In this document: positions 45,363-58,926 of the stretch, piece after piece
Position numbering within the stretch: position 1 is the first letter of the stretch
Layout of the letters: each line of letters starts with the position of its first letter
Source: Paracoccus ravus
GTDB lineage: Bacteria > Pseudomonadota > Alphaproteobacteria > Rhodobacterales > Rhodobacteraceae
Direction of reading: 5' to 3'
Assembly (NCBI RefSeq): GCF_004522175.1
Contig: NZ_SDEB01000004.1
Location: forward strand, 1-64,000
Length of the DNA stretch: 64,000 nucleotides
Position numbers and translations under genes: made by a program
The notes under the pieces: model-generated
The model's input: only the letters and a program-made list of their open reading frames with translations
What the model was told of the DNA's origin: nothing
Database searches by the model: none

Positions 45363-46724
45363 TCACGCCACTTCGGCGAAGACCTTGTCGAGGGCCTTTT
45401 CCAGCTTTTCAAACATCTCGTCCATCTGGCCCTCGGTCAGGATGAAGGGCGGGCAGAGGACGACCGACTGGCCGAGCGGGCGGCAGATCAACCCGAGATC
45501 GGTGCAGGTATTGGCGATGCGCTCGCTGACCGAGAGGTTGCTCTCGAAAGGCGTTTTCGTCGCCTTGTCGCGCACGGCCTCGAGCGCCCACATGAAGCCC
45601 ACGCCGCGATACTCGCCGATATTCTGTTTCTGGGCGAGGCGCTGCAGGCCTTCCTCGAAGCGCGGGGCGAGGCGACGCACGTTCTCGGCCAGCCCTTCGT
45701 TCATCACCACGTCGATGGCTTTCAGCGCGATGGCGCAGCCGACCGGATGGCCCGAGGCGGTGAAGCCATGCGGGAATTCCTCGATCGCCTCGACGGCGGC
45801 CTGCACCCGGTCGCCAAGCGCGCCGGAGAGGATCACTGCCCCCATCGGGAAGAAGCCGGCGGTCAGGTTCTTGGACGAGATGATCGCGTCAGGCATATAG
45901 TCATAGGTCTCGCAGCCCCAGGTGTTCCCGGTGCGCCCAAAGCCGCAGATCACCTCATCCGAGACCATCGGGATGTCGTATTTCTGCAAGATCGGCAGGA
46001 TGGCCTGGAAATAGCCCTTGGCCGGAGGGATGACGCCGCCCGCGCCCATGACCGGCTCGGCGAAGAAGCCAGCGATCGTGTCGGCACCCTCGCGTTCGAT
46101 CGTGTCCTCAAGCTCCTTGGCGAGGCGCTTGACAAATTGTGCCTCGGACTCGCCGCTTTCGCCGAAGCGCCAGTAATGTGGGCAGGTCAGGTGGATGAAG
46201 CCGGGCAGCGGCAGGCCGAAGACCGAGTTATAGGGCTTGCCGGTCATGCTGGCCGAAACCGCCGTCACGCCGTGATAGGCGTTCCAGCGGGTCAGGATCT
46301 TGCGCTTTTGCGGTTTGCCCTCGGCCGCATGCATGAACCACAGGATCTTGACCATGGTGTCATTCGCCTCGGAACCCGAATTCGTGTAGAACACCCGGCC
46401 ACGGTCGAAGGGCGAGACCTCGATCAGCTTTTCCGACAGCATCACCGTCTGGTCGGACATCCGCCCGAAGAAGGCGTGATAGCCGGGGAAGCGCTCATAT
46501 TGCGCCTTGGCGGCCTCGATCAGGCCCTTGTGGTCGAAGCCCGCGACCATGTTCCACAGGCCGGAATTGGCATCAAGGAAACGCCGGCCATGCACGTCGA
46601 TGACATAGGGGCCCTCGCCATGGGTCAGCACGACGGTGCCGCGCTCATGGACCGAGGGCATGTCGGTGAAGCCATAGAGCGAAAATTCATTGGCGCGCGC
46701 TTCCCAGCTTTGCGGTTGGTTCAT
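45363..46724 (-). CDS. Omega-aminotransferase, class III (PLP), P. denitrificans type
   Basis: A 453-residue fold type I aminotransferase moving amino groups from omega-amines to pyruvate or similar acceptors. Sequence throughout (SWEARANEFSLYGFTDMPS at the start, NSGLWNMVAGFDHKGL, ISSKNLTAGFFPMGA with the Schiff-base Lys, and GLICRPLGQSVVLCPPFIL) closely resembles the characterised Paracoccus denitrificans omega-transaminase as I recall it, same length. The SDEVICGFGRTG block holds the PLP Asp. ATG 46724 is the usual start. The physiological substrate in the cell is not known; it stands alone, not in a polyamine operon. Confidence 0.92.
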   Translation of the reverse strand: MNQPQSWEARANEFSLYGFTDMPSVHERGTVVLTHGEGPYVIDVHGRRFLDANSGLWNMVAGFDHKGLIEAAKAQYERFPGYHAFFGRMSDQTVMLSEKLIEVSPFDRGRVFYTNSGSEANDTMVKILWFMHAAEGKPQKRKILTRWNAYHGVTAVSASMTGKPYNSVFGLPLPGFIHLTCPHYWRFGESGESEAQFVKRLAKELEDTIEREGADTIAGFFAEPVMGAGGVIPPAKGYFQAILPILQKYDIPMVSDEVICGFGRTGNTWGCETYDYMPDAIISSKNLTAGFFPMGAVILSGALGDRVQAAVEAIEEFPHGFTASGHPVGCAIALKAIDVVMNEGLAENVRRLAPRFEEGLQRLAQKQNIGEYRGVGFMWALEAVRDKATKTPFESNLSVSERIANTCTDLGLICRPLGQSVVLCPPFILTEGQMDEMFEKLEKALDKVFAEVA

Positions 46725-46862
46725 GTTCTCAGCCTCCGTGATCATGCGTTGCGGGAAGGCTATCCGGGCGCATTGGGGCGTTCAATGGGCCGCTTGAGCC
46801 AGACATATGTCGGGCTTGTCGGGCAGAGGCCGGGCATGCAGACTGCTCGGAGGGAGGAAAGG

Positions 46863-47315
46863 ATGCGCGCATTTTTGTATGTGCTGGTGGTGGCGCTCTT
46901 GCCCGGACCGGTTCTGGCCGCAGGACCGATCGTGCTGCCGGTCAAGATGCTCGACACGTCCAACGAGGCCACCGACCAGCGCCAGGACCACCTGCGGCGT
47001 CAGGCCGCCTTTGCCGAGGCCCTGGCCGGGGATCTGTCGGGTAGCCTGATCGCCGCCGAAGAGATCGAGGCCGCCTGTCCCCGCGAGACGGCGCGCTGTC
47101 TTCTGGACCTGCTGGCGGCGAAACCGACCGATCGCGCGCTTTTCGTGACGGTGCAAAAGACCAGCACGCTCATCCTTCAGGTCTTTGCCGATCTGGTCGA
47201 GGTGAAGTCCGAGAAACTCGTCGCGCATCGCGAACTCAGCTTTCGCGGCGACAATGACGAAAGCTGGGCGCGCGCGGCGCGGTTTCTGGGGCGTCAGCTG
47301 CGCGCGCTTGACTGA
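46863..47315 (+). CDS. Secreted DUF2380-like protein
   Basis: A 150-residue protein with a Sec signal peptide (MRAFLYVLVVALLPGPVLAAG) and no lipobox, so probably soluble in the periplasm. The mature part begins PIVLPVKMLDTSNEATDQRQD, which fits DUF2380, a family of unknown function, followed by LAGDLSGSL and a C-terminal [16 protein letters not shown] segment typical of that family. Two cysteines in CPRETARC may form a disulfide. ATG 46863 follows GGAGGGAGGAAAG. It ends inside the converging TfoX-C gene (22-bp overlap). Confidence 0.7.
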   Translation: MRAFLYVLVVALLPGPVLAAGPIVLPVKMLDTSNEATDQRQDHLRRQAAFAEALAGDLSGSLIAAEEIEAACPRETARCLLDLLAAKPTDRALFVTVQKTSTLILQVFADLVEVKSEKLVAHRELSFRGDNDESWARAARFLGRQLRALD

Positions 47316-47635
47316 GGGGCGATCAGCCCGATCTCGCGCAGTTCGGCTTCGATCCCGGTCGGTGCGCGCGCGCGAAACTGGCTGACCAAGCCATCGAAGT
47401 GACGGCGCAACGCGGCTTTCTCTTCGCCCCGGCAATCGTTCCAGGGCCGACCCTGCAAGGCCATGTGCAGAACATAATAGCCGATGAAATGCGGCCGCTC
47501 GCCCGCCTGAAGCAGCGCGCGATAGGCCGCGTGCGCGCCCAGACCGCGCGGGGCGGCCGCGTCGGGTATGCCCGCAGCGATCAGGGCCCTCGCGGTCGCG
47601 GGGCCGATATTCGGGATCTCGGTCAGGTCACTCAT
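47294..47635 (-). CDS. TfoX/Sxy C-terminal domain protein
   Basis: A 113-residue protein made of the TfoX C-terminal domain alone: [17 protein letters not shown] is the helix-hairpin-helix-like motif near residue 7, followed by [12 protein letters not shown] and the [17 protein letters not shown] block characteristic of the family. In gamma-proteobacteria full-length TfoX drives competence; here the N-terminal domain is absent and no competence link is claimed. The frame can be extended upstream to 47755, but ATG 47635 gives the conserved start. It overlaps the end of the DUF2380 gene on the other strand. Confidence 0.85.
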   Translation of the reverse strand: MSDLTEIPNIGPATARALIAAGIPDAAAPRGLGAHAAYRALLQAGERPHFIGYYVLHMALQGRPWNDCRGEEKAALRRHFDGLVSQFRARAPTGIEAELREIGLIAPQSSARS

Positions 47636-47702
47636 GCTTGGCCAGACTTTCCAAAGCGCGTGGTTTCCTGTATCAGCGCCGGAACTCCAAGGACAGCACG
47701 GC

Positions 47703-49052
47703 ATGACCGACCAAGCCAGCACACCCGTTTCGGCGGCCAAGAAGCTCTTCATCAAGACCTATGGCTGCCAGATGAATGTCTATGACAGCCAGCGCATGGC
47801 CGAGGCCATGGGGGCCGAAGGCTATGTTCTGACCGAGGACCAGTCCGAAGCCGACATGGTTCTGCTGAACACCTGCCATATCCGCGAGAAAGCCGCCGAG
47901 AAACTCTATTCCGATCTGGGCCGGTTGAAGCCGCTGAAGTCGGAAAAGCCCGATCTGAAGATCGGCGTCGCGGGCTGCGTGGCCCAAGCCGAGGGCGAAG
48001 AGATTCAGCGCCGCATGCCGATCGTCGATCTGGTCGTCGGCCCGCAGGCCTATCACCGTCTGCCCGCCATGGCCCGTGCGGGGCGTGGCGTGGACACCGA
48101 ATTCCCGGCCGAGGACAAGTTCGAGCATCTGCCGAAACCCACCGCCACCCGGCGCGCGCCCGCGGCGTTCCTGACCGTGCAGGAGGGATGCGACAAGTTC
48201 TGCGCCTTCTGCGTCGTGCCCTATACCCGTGGGGCCGAGGTCAGCCGGCCGGTCGACCGCATCCTGCGCGAGGCGCGCGATCTTGTCTCGCGCGGGGTGC
48301 GCGAGATCACGCTCTTGGGCCAGAACGTCAATGGCTGGCATGGCGAAGGCCCGACCTTCGAGGGGCAGGGCGGCGAATGGGGCTTTGGCCGCCTGATCCG
48401 CGCCATTGCCGAAATCGATGGTCTGGACCGCATCCGCTACACGACGAGCCACCCCAATGACATGGCCGATGACCTGATCGAGGCGCATCGGAGTGAACCT
48501 AAGCTGATGCCTTATCTGCATCTGCCGGTGCAGTCGGGCAGCGACCGCATCCTCAAGGCGATGAACCGCAAGCATACGGTGGACCAGTATCTGCGCCTGA
48601 TCGACCGCATTCGCGATGCGCGGCCTGACATCATGCTGACCTCGGATTTCATCGTGGGCTTTCCCGGCGAAACCGATCAGGATCATCGGGACACGCTGGA
48701 TCTGGTGGCGCGGGTGAATTTCGGCACGGCCTTCAGCTTCAAATATTCGCCGCGCCCCGGCACGACCGCCTTTGACCGGCCCGAAATCGACAGCGCCCTG
48801 GCCGATGCCCGATTGCAGGAACTGCAGGCGCTGCTATCGACCCAGCAAAGGGCCGCGCAAGAGGGCATGGTCGGGCGCGAAATGGGCGTGCTGTTCGAAA
48901 AGCCGGGTCGACTGGAAGGCCAGATGGTCGGCAAATCCGACTACCTTCATGCCGTATTTGTCGAGGCCCCCACGGCCAAGGTCGGCGATCTCGTTCGGGT
49001 GCGGATCACCCGAAGCGAGCGTAATTCGCTGGCGGGCGAATTGGTCGCGTAA
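47703..49052 (+). CDS. miaB: tRNA-i6A37 methylthiotransferase MiaB
   Basis: Radical SAM enzyme adding 2-methylthio to N6-isopentenyladenosine-37 in tRNAs reading codons that start with U. The 449-residue product has the N-terminal UPF0004 domain ([17 protein letters not shown] with its cluster Cys, [23 protein letters not shown]), the radical SAM CxxxCxxC motif in [17 protein letters not shown], and a TRAM domain at the end. ATG 47703 gives MTDQASTP; the frame extends upstream into noncoding DNA. A hairpin GGATTGCG-N9-CGCAATCC (49063-49087) follows the stop. Confidence 0.96.
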   Translation: MTDQASTPVSAAKKLFIKTYGCQMNVYDSQRMAEAMGAEGYVLTEDQSEADMVLLNTCHIREKAAEKLYSDLGRLKPLKSEKPDLKIGVAGCVAQAEGEEIQRRMPIVDLVVGPQAYHRLPAMARAGRGVDTEFPAEDKFEHLPKPTATRRAPAAFLTVQEGCDKFCAFCVVPYTRGAEVSRPVDRILREARDLVSRGVREITLLGQNVNGWHGEGPTFEGQGGEWGFGRLIRAIAEIDGLDRIRYTTSHPNDMADDLIEAHRSEPKLMPYLHLPVQSGSDRILKAMNRKHTVDQYLRLIDRIRDARPDIMLTSDFIVGFPGETDQDHRDTLDLVARVNFGTAFSFKYSPRPGTTAFDRPEIDSALADARLQELQALLSTQQRAAQEGMVGREMGVLFEKPGRLEGQMVGKSDYLHAVFVEAPTAKVGDLVRVRITRSERNSLAGELVA

Positions 49053-49062
49053 GCGAGCAAAG

Positions 49063-49087
49063 GGATTGCGACGACAAGCCGCAATCC
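49063..49087 (+). terminator. Hairpin after miaB, just ahead of the rplU promoter
   Basis: Perfect 8-bp stem GGATTGCG / CGCAATCC with a 9-nt loop. The T run is poor, so ending here may be partial. Confidence 0.45.
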
Positions 49088-49089
49088 GG

Positions 49090-49118
49090 TTGACTTTTCG
49101 GCGCGAATCCCCCATATG
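49090..49118 (+). promoter_or_regulatory. Probable rplU-rpmA promoter and long leader
   Basis: TTGACT (49090-49095) is five of six to consensus -35; a weak -10, CATATG, follows after 17 bp. The start codon of rplU is 150 bp further, so the leader would be about 140 nt and holds small G+C-rich hairpins such as GGGTCC-G-GGACCC near 49200. This could host r-protein feedback control; no known leader motif was recognised. Confidence 0.4.
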
Positions 49119-49267
49119 GCTGCGACCGGCCGGGTCTCTGCCCGTTGCCGGTGCGTTATTTTAATCTCACCCGATATGCGGGTGCGCTGTCCGAAGGCGG
49201 GTCCGGGACCCACCGAACGCCTGTTCCGCAGGGGCCAAAGGACGCGATGGAAGCAAGGAAAGACGGA

Positions 49268-49648
49268 ATGTTCGCAGTTCTCAAGACGGGCGGCAAGCAG
49301 TACCGGGTTCAAGCCGGTGATGTCGTGCGCGTCGAAAAACTGAACGCCGAAGCTGGTGACAAGATCCAGTTCAACGAAGTCCTGATGATCGGTTCGACCG
49401 TCGGTGCTCCGCTGGTTGCTGGCGCGGCCGTGCAAGCCGAAGTCATCGACAACATCAAGGCTGACAAGGTCATCACCTATGTCAAACGCCGCCGGAAGCA
49501 CTCGTCGCAGCGCACCCGTGGCCACCGTCAGCAACTGACGCTGGTTCGCATCACCGATCTGCTGGAAAAAGGCGCCGAGAAATCGGACGTCAAAGCCGCT
49601 GTCGGTGCACGCCTTGCGCGCCGCCACGACGCCGTAACCGCCAACTGA
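49268..49648 (+). CDS. rplU: 50S ribosomal protein L21
   Basis: Large-subunit protein, 126 residues. It begins FAVLKTGGKQYRV, typical L21, with the YVKRRRKHSSQRTRGHRQQ rRNA-binding basic stretch at about 75-95, then a short Ala-rich extension (KAAVGARLARR) seen in alphaproteobacteria. ATG 49268 is preferred over the longer frame from 49145, which runs through the leader. rpmA follows after 12 bp, as in most bacteria. Confidence 0.97.
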   Translation: MFAVLKTGGKQYRVQAGDVVRVEKLNAEAGDKIQFNEVLMIGSTVGAPLVAGAAVQAEVIDNIKADKVITYVKRRRKHSSQRTRGHRQQLTLVRITDLLEKGAEKSDVKAAVGARLARRHDAVTAN

Positions 49649-49660
49649 GGAGAGTGACCC

Positions 49661-49933
49661 ATGGCACATAAAAAAGCAGGCGGTTCGTCCCGCAACGGTC
49701 GCGACTCCGCTGGTCGTCGTCTTGGCGTGAAACTGTTCGGTGGCCAGGCTGCCGTTGCAGGCAACATCATCGTGCGTCAGCGCGGCACCACCTGGTGGGC
49801 CGGTGCGAACGTCGGCATGGGCCGCGACCACACCCTGTTCGCGCTGACCGATGGCAAGGTGACCTTCCGCAAGGGCCTCAAGGGCCGCACCTATATCTCC
49901 GTGCTGCCGGCCAATCTCGAGGCTGCCGAGTAA
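49661..49933 (+). CDS. rpmA: 50S ribosomal protein L27
   Basis: Large-subunit protein near the peptidyl transferase centre, 90 residues. It reads [23 protein letters not shown], the conserved start with its basic tail directly after Met (no cleaved extension), then [21 protein letters not shown], the hallmark of L27. Preceded by GAGGAGAG. A terminator lies 30 bp after the stop. Confidence 0.97.
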   Translation: MAHKKAGGSSRNGRDSAGRRLGVKLFGGQAAVAGNIIVRQRGTTWWAGANVGMGRDHTLFALTDGKVTFRKGLKGRTYISVLPANLEAAE

Positions 49934-49963
49934 GCCCTTTTAAACACTTTCGTGTTTCATATC

Positions 49964-49997
49964 GGGGATCGGCGCAAGCCGGTCCCCTTTGCTTTTT
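49964..49997 (+). terminator. Rho-independent terminator after rpmA
   Basis: Stem GGGGATCGGC (49964-49973), GCAA loop, GCCGGTCCCC (49978-49987), one G-T pair, followed by TTTGCTTTTT. Confidence 0.8.
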
Positions 49998-50041
49998 CAC
50001 GATCCCGATTATGTTCCATGAGTACGAGGGAGGAACAGATT

Positions 50042-50590
50042 ATGAATGACCTGATCGCGCCGGACCTGAAGGCACAGGCCGTGATCGCGACCGAACGTTT
50101 CGTCCTGCGCCCGCTACGGCAGTCGGATGCAGGGTTGATCGCGCATTACACGCAGGATCGCCGCGTTGCCGATGGCACGCGCTCGATCCCCCATCCGCTT
50201 CCGCCGGGCGCGGCCGAGGCCTATGTCAAGCGCGCCATCGCCCATGACCGCGATGAGGATGTCTGGGCCATTGACGGCTCGAACAAGCAGCTTGCCGAGG
50301 TTCTGGGCGTGGTCTCGCTGACGCGCATCGGGCCGGACCAGTCCGAGCTCGGCTTCTGGGTCGGTTCGGGATTCTGGAATACCGGATTCGCGACCGAGGC
50401 TGTGGCCGCCTTGGTCGCCGCCAATCCGCATCACTCGCGCACGCTTTTCGCCGAGGCGTTTCAGGACAATCCGGGCTCGGCTCGGGTGCTCACGAATTGC
50501 GGTTTCGAATATCTGGGAGATGCCGAAAGCTGGTCGGTGGCGCGCGATGCGCGGGTTCCGACCTGGACCTATCTGCGTAAGATGGGCTGA
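50042..50590 (+). CDS. GNAT-family N-acetyltransferase (RimJ/RimL-like)
   Basis: A 182-residue acetyl-CoA-dependent acetyltransferase. The pattern is that of the RimJ/RimL group: ATERFVLRPLRQSDAGLI at the start, GVVSLTRIGPDQSELGFWVGSGFWNTGFATEAVAALV containing strand beta-4 and the acetyl-CoA loop, then FQDNPGSARVLTNCGFEYLGD. This type modifies protein N-termini or small molecules; the substrate is unknown. The ATG at 50042 follows GAGGGAGGAA; the frame runs upstream to 49952 through the rpmA terminator, which argues against a longer protein. Confidence 0.88.
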   Translation: MNDLIAPDLKAQAVIATERFVLRPLRQSDAGLIAHYTQDRRVADGTRSIPHPLPPGAAEAYVKRAIAHDRDEDVWAIDGSNKQLAEVLGVVSLTRIGPDQSELGFWVGSGFWNTGFATEAVAALVAANPHHSRTLFAEAFQDNPGSARVLTNCGFEYLGDAESWSVARDARVPTWTYLRKMG

Positions 50591-50607
50591 TCTTTCGGAA
50601 GAATGCC

Positions 50608-50635
50608 AAAGGGCGCCAATGTGGCGCCCTTTTTG
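50608..50635. terminator. Terminator between converging GNAT and lipoprotein genes
   Basis: GGGCGCCA (50611-50618), ATG loop, TGGCGCCC (50622-50629), then five T; AAA before the stem gives weak reverse activity. Confidence 0.8.
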
Positions 50636-50638
50636 CTG

Positions 50639-51166
50639 TCACTTGTTCAGCGTGACCACATTGCCGCCGCCGGTGATGACGACCTGCCTGACAGGGCTCA
50701 GCGCCTCGTTCGACAGGGTCAGGGCGACGGTCGCGGTGTCGCTGGCCGGGTTGGCGGGGCGGCTGGCTTCGCGTGTGCCCGGCTTTGGCGGATAGCCGAC
50801 GAGGCGCAGGCGCAGCACGCCATTTTCATCGGGACGGATGCGGCCCTTGGGCATCGGCACTTCGGTCACGAGGGCAAGGTTCCACCAGCCCTCGGTCGCG
50901 GGAATGGCGTTCACTACCAGCAGGCGCCCCTCATAAAGCGGCTCCCAATGCGCGGCGGTGATGTGATTGACCGGCAGGCGGCCATCCTCGACGGTGGTCG
51001 GATAGCCCCCTTCGGGCTCCAGCGTCTCGGGTTCGCTTGATCCAAACCAAGTCGTGGGGTTCCAACTGCTATCCCCCGCACTGTCGCCCGCGCTATCACC
51101 GAAACGACCGCATCCGGCCAGCATCAGCATGGCGCAGCCAATTGAAGCCAAAGTCCTGATCCGCAT
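50639..51166 (-). CDS. Putative lipoprotein, function unknown
   Basis: A 175-residue protein with a lipoprotein signal: basic start, hydrophobic IGCAMLMLAGC ending in a lipobox LAGC, so the mature protein would be lipid-anchored. After the Cys come GDSAGDSAGDSS repeats and a Trp-rich linker, then a globular region with LVVNAIPATEGWWNLALVTEVPMP and VVITGGGN near the end. I do not recognise a family. A frame extension upstream to 51424 overlaps sufE and is not used. It is divergent from sufE, sharing a 140-bp gap. Confidence 0.7.
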   Translation of the reverse strand: MRIRTLASIGCAMLMLAGCGRFGDSAGDSAGDSSWNPTTWFGSSEPETLEPEGGYPTTVEDGRLPVNHITAAHWEPLYEGRLLVVNAIPATEGWWNLALVTEVPMPKGRIRPDENGVLRLRLVGYPPKPGTREASRPANPASDTATVALTLSNEALSPVRQVVITGGGNVVTLNK

Positions 51167-51306
51167 ACCGCCCCGCCCTGTTCCTTTCCGGTTTCCGCGA
51201 GTGATAGGGCAAAGCGGGCAGGCGCGAAAGCCTCTTTGACCTTGGCCGGGCGAAGCGCTATGCCAAAGGCCCTCCCCGATATCGCAGCATTGCGAAAGGA
51301 TGCCAG

Positions 51307-51714
51307 ATGGCCACCGCCGCCTTTGAAGACATTGCCGAGACCTTCGATTTTCTCGACGATTGGGAAGATCGCTACCGGCATGTGATCGAGCTTGGCAAGG
51401 CGATGCCCGGCCTTGATCCGGCATTGCAGGTTCCCGCCACCAAGGTCGAGGGCTGTGCCAGCCAGGTCTGGATCATGCCGCGCATCTCGGGCGGGGTCTT
51501 CGATTTCGACGGCGAGAGCGATGCGCTGATCGTGCGCGGGCTGATCGCCATTCTGCATGCGCTTTATTCGGGCGTGCCGGTGAGCGAGGTCGCCGCGATC
51601 GACGCCCCCGCCGAATTGCGTCGGCTGGGGCTCGAAGAGCATCTTTCGGCGCAGCGCTCGAATGGGCTACGCGCGATGGTCGAGCGTATTCGCTTGCTGG
51701 CGGCCTCGGCCTGA
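51307..51714 (+). CDS. sufE: SufE-family cysteine desulfuration protein
   Basis: Sulfur acceptor that takes persulfide from SufS and passes it to the SufBCD scaffold. The 135-residue product has the conserved persulfide Cys50 in KVEGCASQVW, with the flanking FLDDWEDRYRHVIELGK helix at the start and LIVRGLIAILHALYSG, both signature regions. Short for a stand-alone SufE, but complete. It is not next to other suf genes here; a NifU-like scaffold gene lies at 59 kb. The stop is 3 bp from the end of the convergent mnmA gene. Confidence 0.92.
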   Translation: MATAAFEDIAETFDFLDDWEDRYRHVIELGKAMPGLDPALQVPATKVEGCASQVWIMPRISGGVFDFDGESDALIVRGLIAILHALYSGVPVSEVAAIDAPAELRRLGLEEHLSAQRSNGLRAMVERIRLLAASA

Positions 51715-51717
51715 AGT

Positions 51718-52884
51718 TCAGCCGCGGCGGTGGGCGATCCAGCCCCCGCCAAGGACGCGGGTGCCCTCGGTCGCGTAAAAGACGCAAGCCTGACCGGGGC
51801 TGACACCTTCCTCGGGATCGAGCAGCTCGATCTCGGCGCGGTTCTTGCCAGTGGGGCGCAGGATCGCCGGGCGCGGCGGCCGGGTCGAGCGGATGCGCGC
51901 TGTGATCTGGATCTCGCCTTCGAAGGGCGCATCGCCAAGCCAATTCACCTCGGTCACCGGCACGATCTTGGTCGCAAGCGATTCCTTGGGGCCGACGACG
52001 ACATGGCGCAACTCGGGGTCGAGGCGGACGACATAAAGCGGATCGCCAAGGCCACCAATGCCAAGGCCGCGGCGCTGGCCGATGGTGTAATGGATGACCC
52101 CGCGATGCTGGCCCAGAACATTGCCCTCAAGATCGACGATATCACCGGGATCGGCCGCGCCGGGGCGCAGCTTTTCAATGACGCTTGCGTAATTGCCATT
52201 CGGCACGAAGCAAATGTCCTGACTGTCCGGCTTATCGGCGACCGCGAGGCCGTATTTCGTCGCCAGAGCGCGTGTTTCGGCTTTGCTTACTAAGCCGCCC
52301 AGCGGGAAGCGCAGGAAGTCGAGCTGCTCGGCGGTGGTCGAGAACAGGAAATAGCTCTGGTCGCGATTCGGGTCGGCGGCCATATGCAATTCGGCGCCCT
52401 TCGGCCCATCAAAGCGGCGGATGTAATGGCCCGTTGCCATGCAATCGGCATCAAGCTCGCGCGCGGTCTGTAGCAGATCGCGGAATTTCACCCGCTCATT
52501 GCAGCGGATGCAGGGCACCGGGGTGGCGCCGGCCAGATAGGCATCGGCGAATTCCTCGATCACCGATTCACGGAACTTGTTCTCGTAATCAAGGACATAA
52601 TGCGGGAAACCCACACGTTCGGCGACGCGGCGGGCATCGTGAATATCCTGACCGGCACAGCATGCGCCCTTCTTGGCCAGAGCCGCGCCATGATCGTATA
52701 GCTGAAGCGTGACGCCGATCACGTCATAACCCTCGGCGGCAAGCTGGGCCGCCACGACCGAGCTGTCAACGCCGCCGGACATGGCCACGACCACCCGCGT
52801 CTGCGCAGGGGGTTTGGCAAAGCCCAGGGAATTCAATTGGCTGTCATGCGCCGTGGCGCGCGGTTCAGTGCTGCAGCTTGTCAT
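51718..52884 (-). CDS. mnmA: tRNA 2-thiouridine-34 synthase MnmA
   Basis: ATP-dependent thiolation of U34 in tRNA-Lys, -Glu and -Gln. The 388-residue product has the PP-loop [13 protein letters not shown], the first catalytic Cys in [14 protein letters not shown], the second in [11 protein letters not shown], and the C-terminal beta domain with [15 protein letters not shown]. An N-terminal extension of about 30 residues precedes the PP loop. ATG 52884 is chosen; the frame opens a further 13 codons upstream. Its divergent neighbour is sciP, an order common in alphaproteobacteria. Confidence 0.95.
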   Translation of the reverse strand: MTSCSTEPRATAHDSQLNSLGFAKPPAQTRVVVAMSGGVDSSVVAAQLAAEGYDVIGVTLQLYDHGAALAKKGACCAGQDIHDARRVAERVGFPHYVLDYENKFRESVIEEFADAYLAGATPVPCIRCNERVKFRDLLQTARELDADCMATGHYIRRFDGPKGAELHMAADPNRDQSYFLFSTTAEQLDFLRFPLGGLVSKAETRALATKYGLAVADKPDSQDICFVPNGNYASVIEKLRPGAADPGDIVDLEGNVLGQHRGVIHYTIGQRRGLGIGGLGDPLYVVRLDPELRHVVVGPKESLATKIVPVTEVNWLGDAPFEGEIQITARIRSTRPPRPAILRPTGKNRAEIELLDPEEGVSPGQACVFYATEGTRVLGGGWIAHRRG

Positions 52885-53055
52885 GGATCGTCCTTTTGCG
52901 GCGCGCTTTGTCGGGTCATGCATTCCGCGATCGTGAGCATTTATATGAAAAGCGCGAAATTCTCAAGGTCATGCCGCCCCGGAATATGCGTCCGCTTCAC
53001 CCGGACTTAAGGATTTCTGGCGAAAAACAAAGGGCTGGAATACAGGAATTATTGC

Positions 53056-53331
53056 ATGTTCGTTAAGAAAAGCTCTGGCCCGCGTACCGTGACCCTGCCT
53101 GATGGGTCTATCCTGACGCTTGCGGACCTGCCCCCGCCGGATACGCGCTGGGTCGCCAGCCGCAAGGCGATTGTCCTGGCTGCCGTGCAAAATGGTCTGC
53201 TCTGCCGAGAGGAGGCCATCCAGCGCTACGATTTGAGTGAGGAAGAGTTCATCTCTTGGGCGCGGGCCGTGAAGCGGCATGGGGTCGATGCCCTCAAGAC
53301 AACCCATTTCCAGCGATTTAAACAATCTTAA
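53056..53331 (+). CDS. sciP: CtrA inhibitor SciP (DUF1153)
   Basis: Small DNA- and CtrA-binding protein that represses CtrA-activated promoters in Caulobacter. The 91-residue product reads GPRTVTLPDGSILTLADLPPPDTRWVASRKA, then VQNGLLCREEAIQRYDLSEEEF, ISWARAVKRHG, a helix-turn-helix-type fold shared by the family. It sits 94 bp upstream of ctrA in the same direction, as in other Rhodobacteraceae. A TTAA-N6-TTAA element overlaps its stop codon. Confidence 0.93.
   Translation: MFVKKSSGPRTVTLPDGSILTLADLPPPDTRWVASRKAIVLAAVQNGLLCREEAIQRYDLSEEEFISWARAVKRHGVDALKTTHFQRFKQS
53318..53331 (+). promoter_or_regulatory. TTAA-N6-TTAA element at the end of sciP
   Basis: TTAA (53318-53321), six bases, TTAA (53328-53331), one base short of the usual N7 spacing. 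It overlaps the sciP stop. A possible upstream CtrA site for the ctrA promoter. Confidence 0.3.
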
Positions 53332-53358
53332 GTTGAATTTATGTCGCCACAGTCTCCG

Positions 53359-53373
53359 GTAACGTGATATTAA
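53359..53373 (+). promoter_or_regulatory. CtrA box in the ctrA promoter
   Basis: GTAA (53359-53362), seven bases, TTAA (53370-53373): one mismatch to TTAA-N7-TTAA. It ends 52 bp before the ctrA ATG, which fits autoregulation, as known in Caulobacter. Confidence 0.5.
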
Positions 53374-53425
53374 TAACTTTGTGACAGGAGTTAGTCTCAT
53401 CGGATCAATAAGGGCTGAGAAGTAG

Positions 53426-58607
<5,182 letters not shown>

Positions 58608-58609
58608 AA

Positions 58610-58642
58610 GTTCCATTAATGTTCCTTAAAAGTTCTTTACTT
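58610..58642 (+). promoter_or_regulatory. Three direct repeats phased at 11 bp upstream of a small membrane protein
   Basis: GTTC(C/T) occurs at 58610, 58621 and 58632, each followed by a TTA- and A/T-rich 6-mer (e.g. ATTAAT, TTAAAA, TTACTT), in the gap after recG. Exact 11-bp phasing is the mode of PhoB/OmpR-type regulators, which bind tandem direct repeats. The array ends 48 bp before the small gene's ATG. Read from sequence; regulator unknown. Confidence 0.5.
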
Positions 58643-58690
58643 GATCGCGATTCGGTGAGAACAATTCAGGAACAACAGAGGAGAATTGAC

Positions 58691-58795
58691 ATGAGCCGTG
58701 AAACTCTGGCCGATTTTATCGGTGTCCTCGCCCTCTCGGCGATGGCTGTCTTCTTGTTTTCCCTGCCGAGCATCATGCCCTCGGCGCTTGCCTGA
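58691..58795 (+). CDS. 34-residue single-span membrane protein, function unknown
   Basis: A short gene with good support for translation: GAGGAG (58679-58684) lies six bases before ATG. The protein begins MSRETLADFIGVL, has one hydrophobic span (LALSAMAVFLFSLPSIM) and ends SALA. No homologue recognised. It stands alone between recG and the NifU-like gene, has its own phased repeats upstream and a terminator-like hairpin 85 bp downstream (58880-58910), so it looks like a small independent transcription unit. Many small membrane proteins regulate larger complexes; no such role is claimed. Confidence 0.6.
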   Translation: MSRETLADFIGVLALSAMAVFLFSLPSIMPSALA

Positions 58796-58879
58796 ATTCA
58801 TTTCGACCTGCCCCGCGCATCGCGAAACCCTCGCCCGGTTTCCCACGGACCGTCCCCGGCCGTGATCAAGCGCGCAACT

Positions 58880-58910
58880 GCCGGCCCCTTGCGGGTCGGC
58901 GTTTCTTTTT
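58880..58910 (+). terminator. Rho-independent terminator after the small membrane protein gene
   Basis: GCCGGCCC (58880-58887), CTTGC loop, GGGTCGGC (58893-58900), one G-T pair, then GTTTCTTTTT. Confidence 0.7.
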
Positions 58911-58926
58911 CAGCAAGCAGCTTTGT

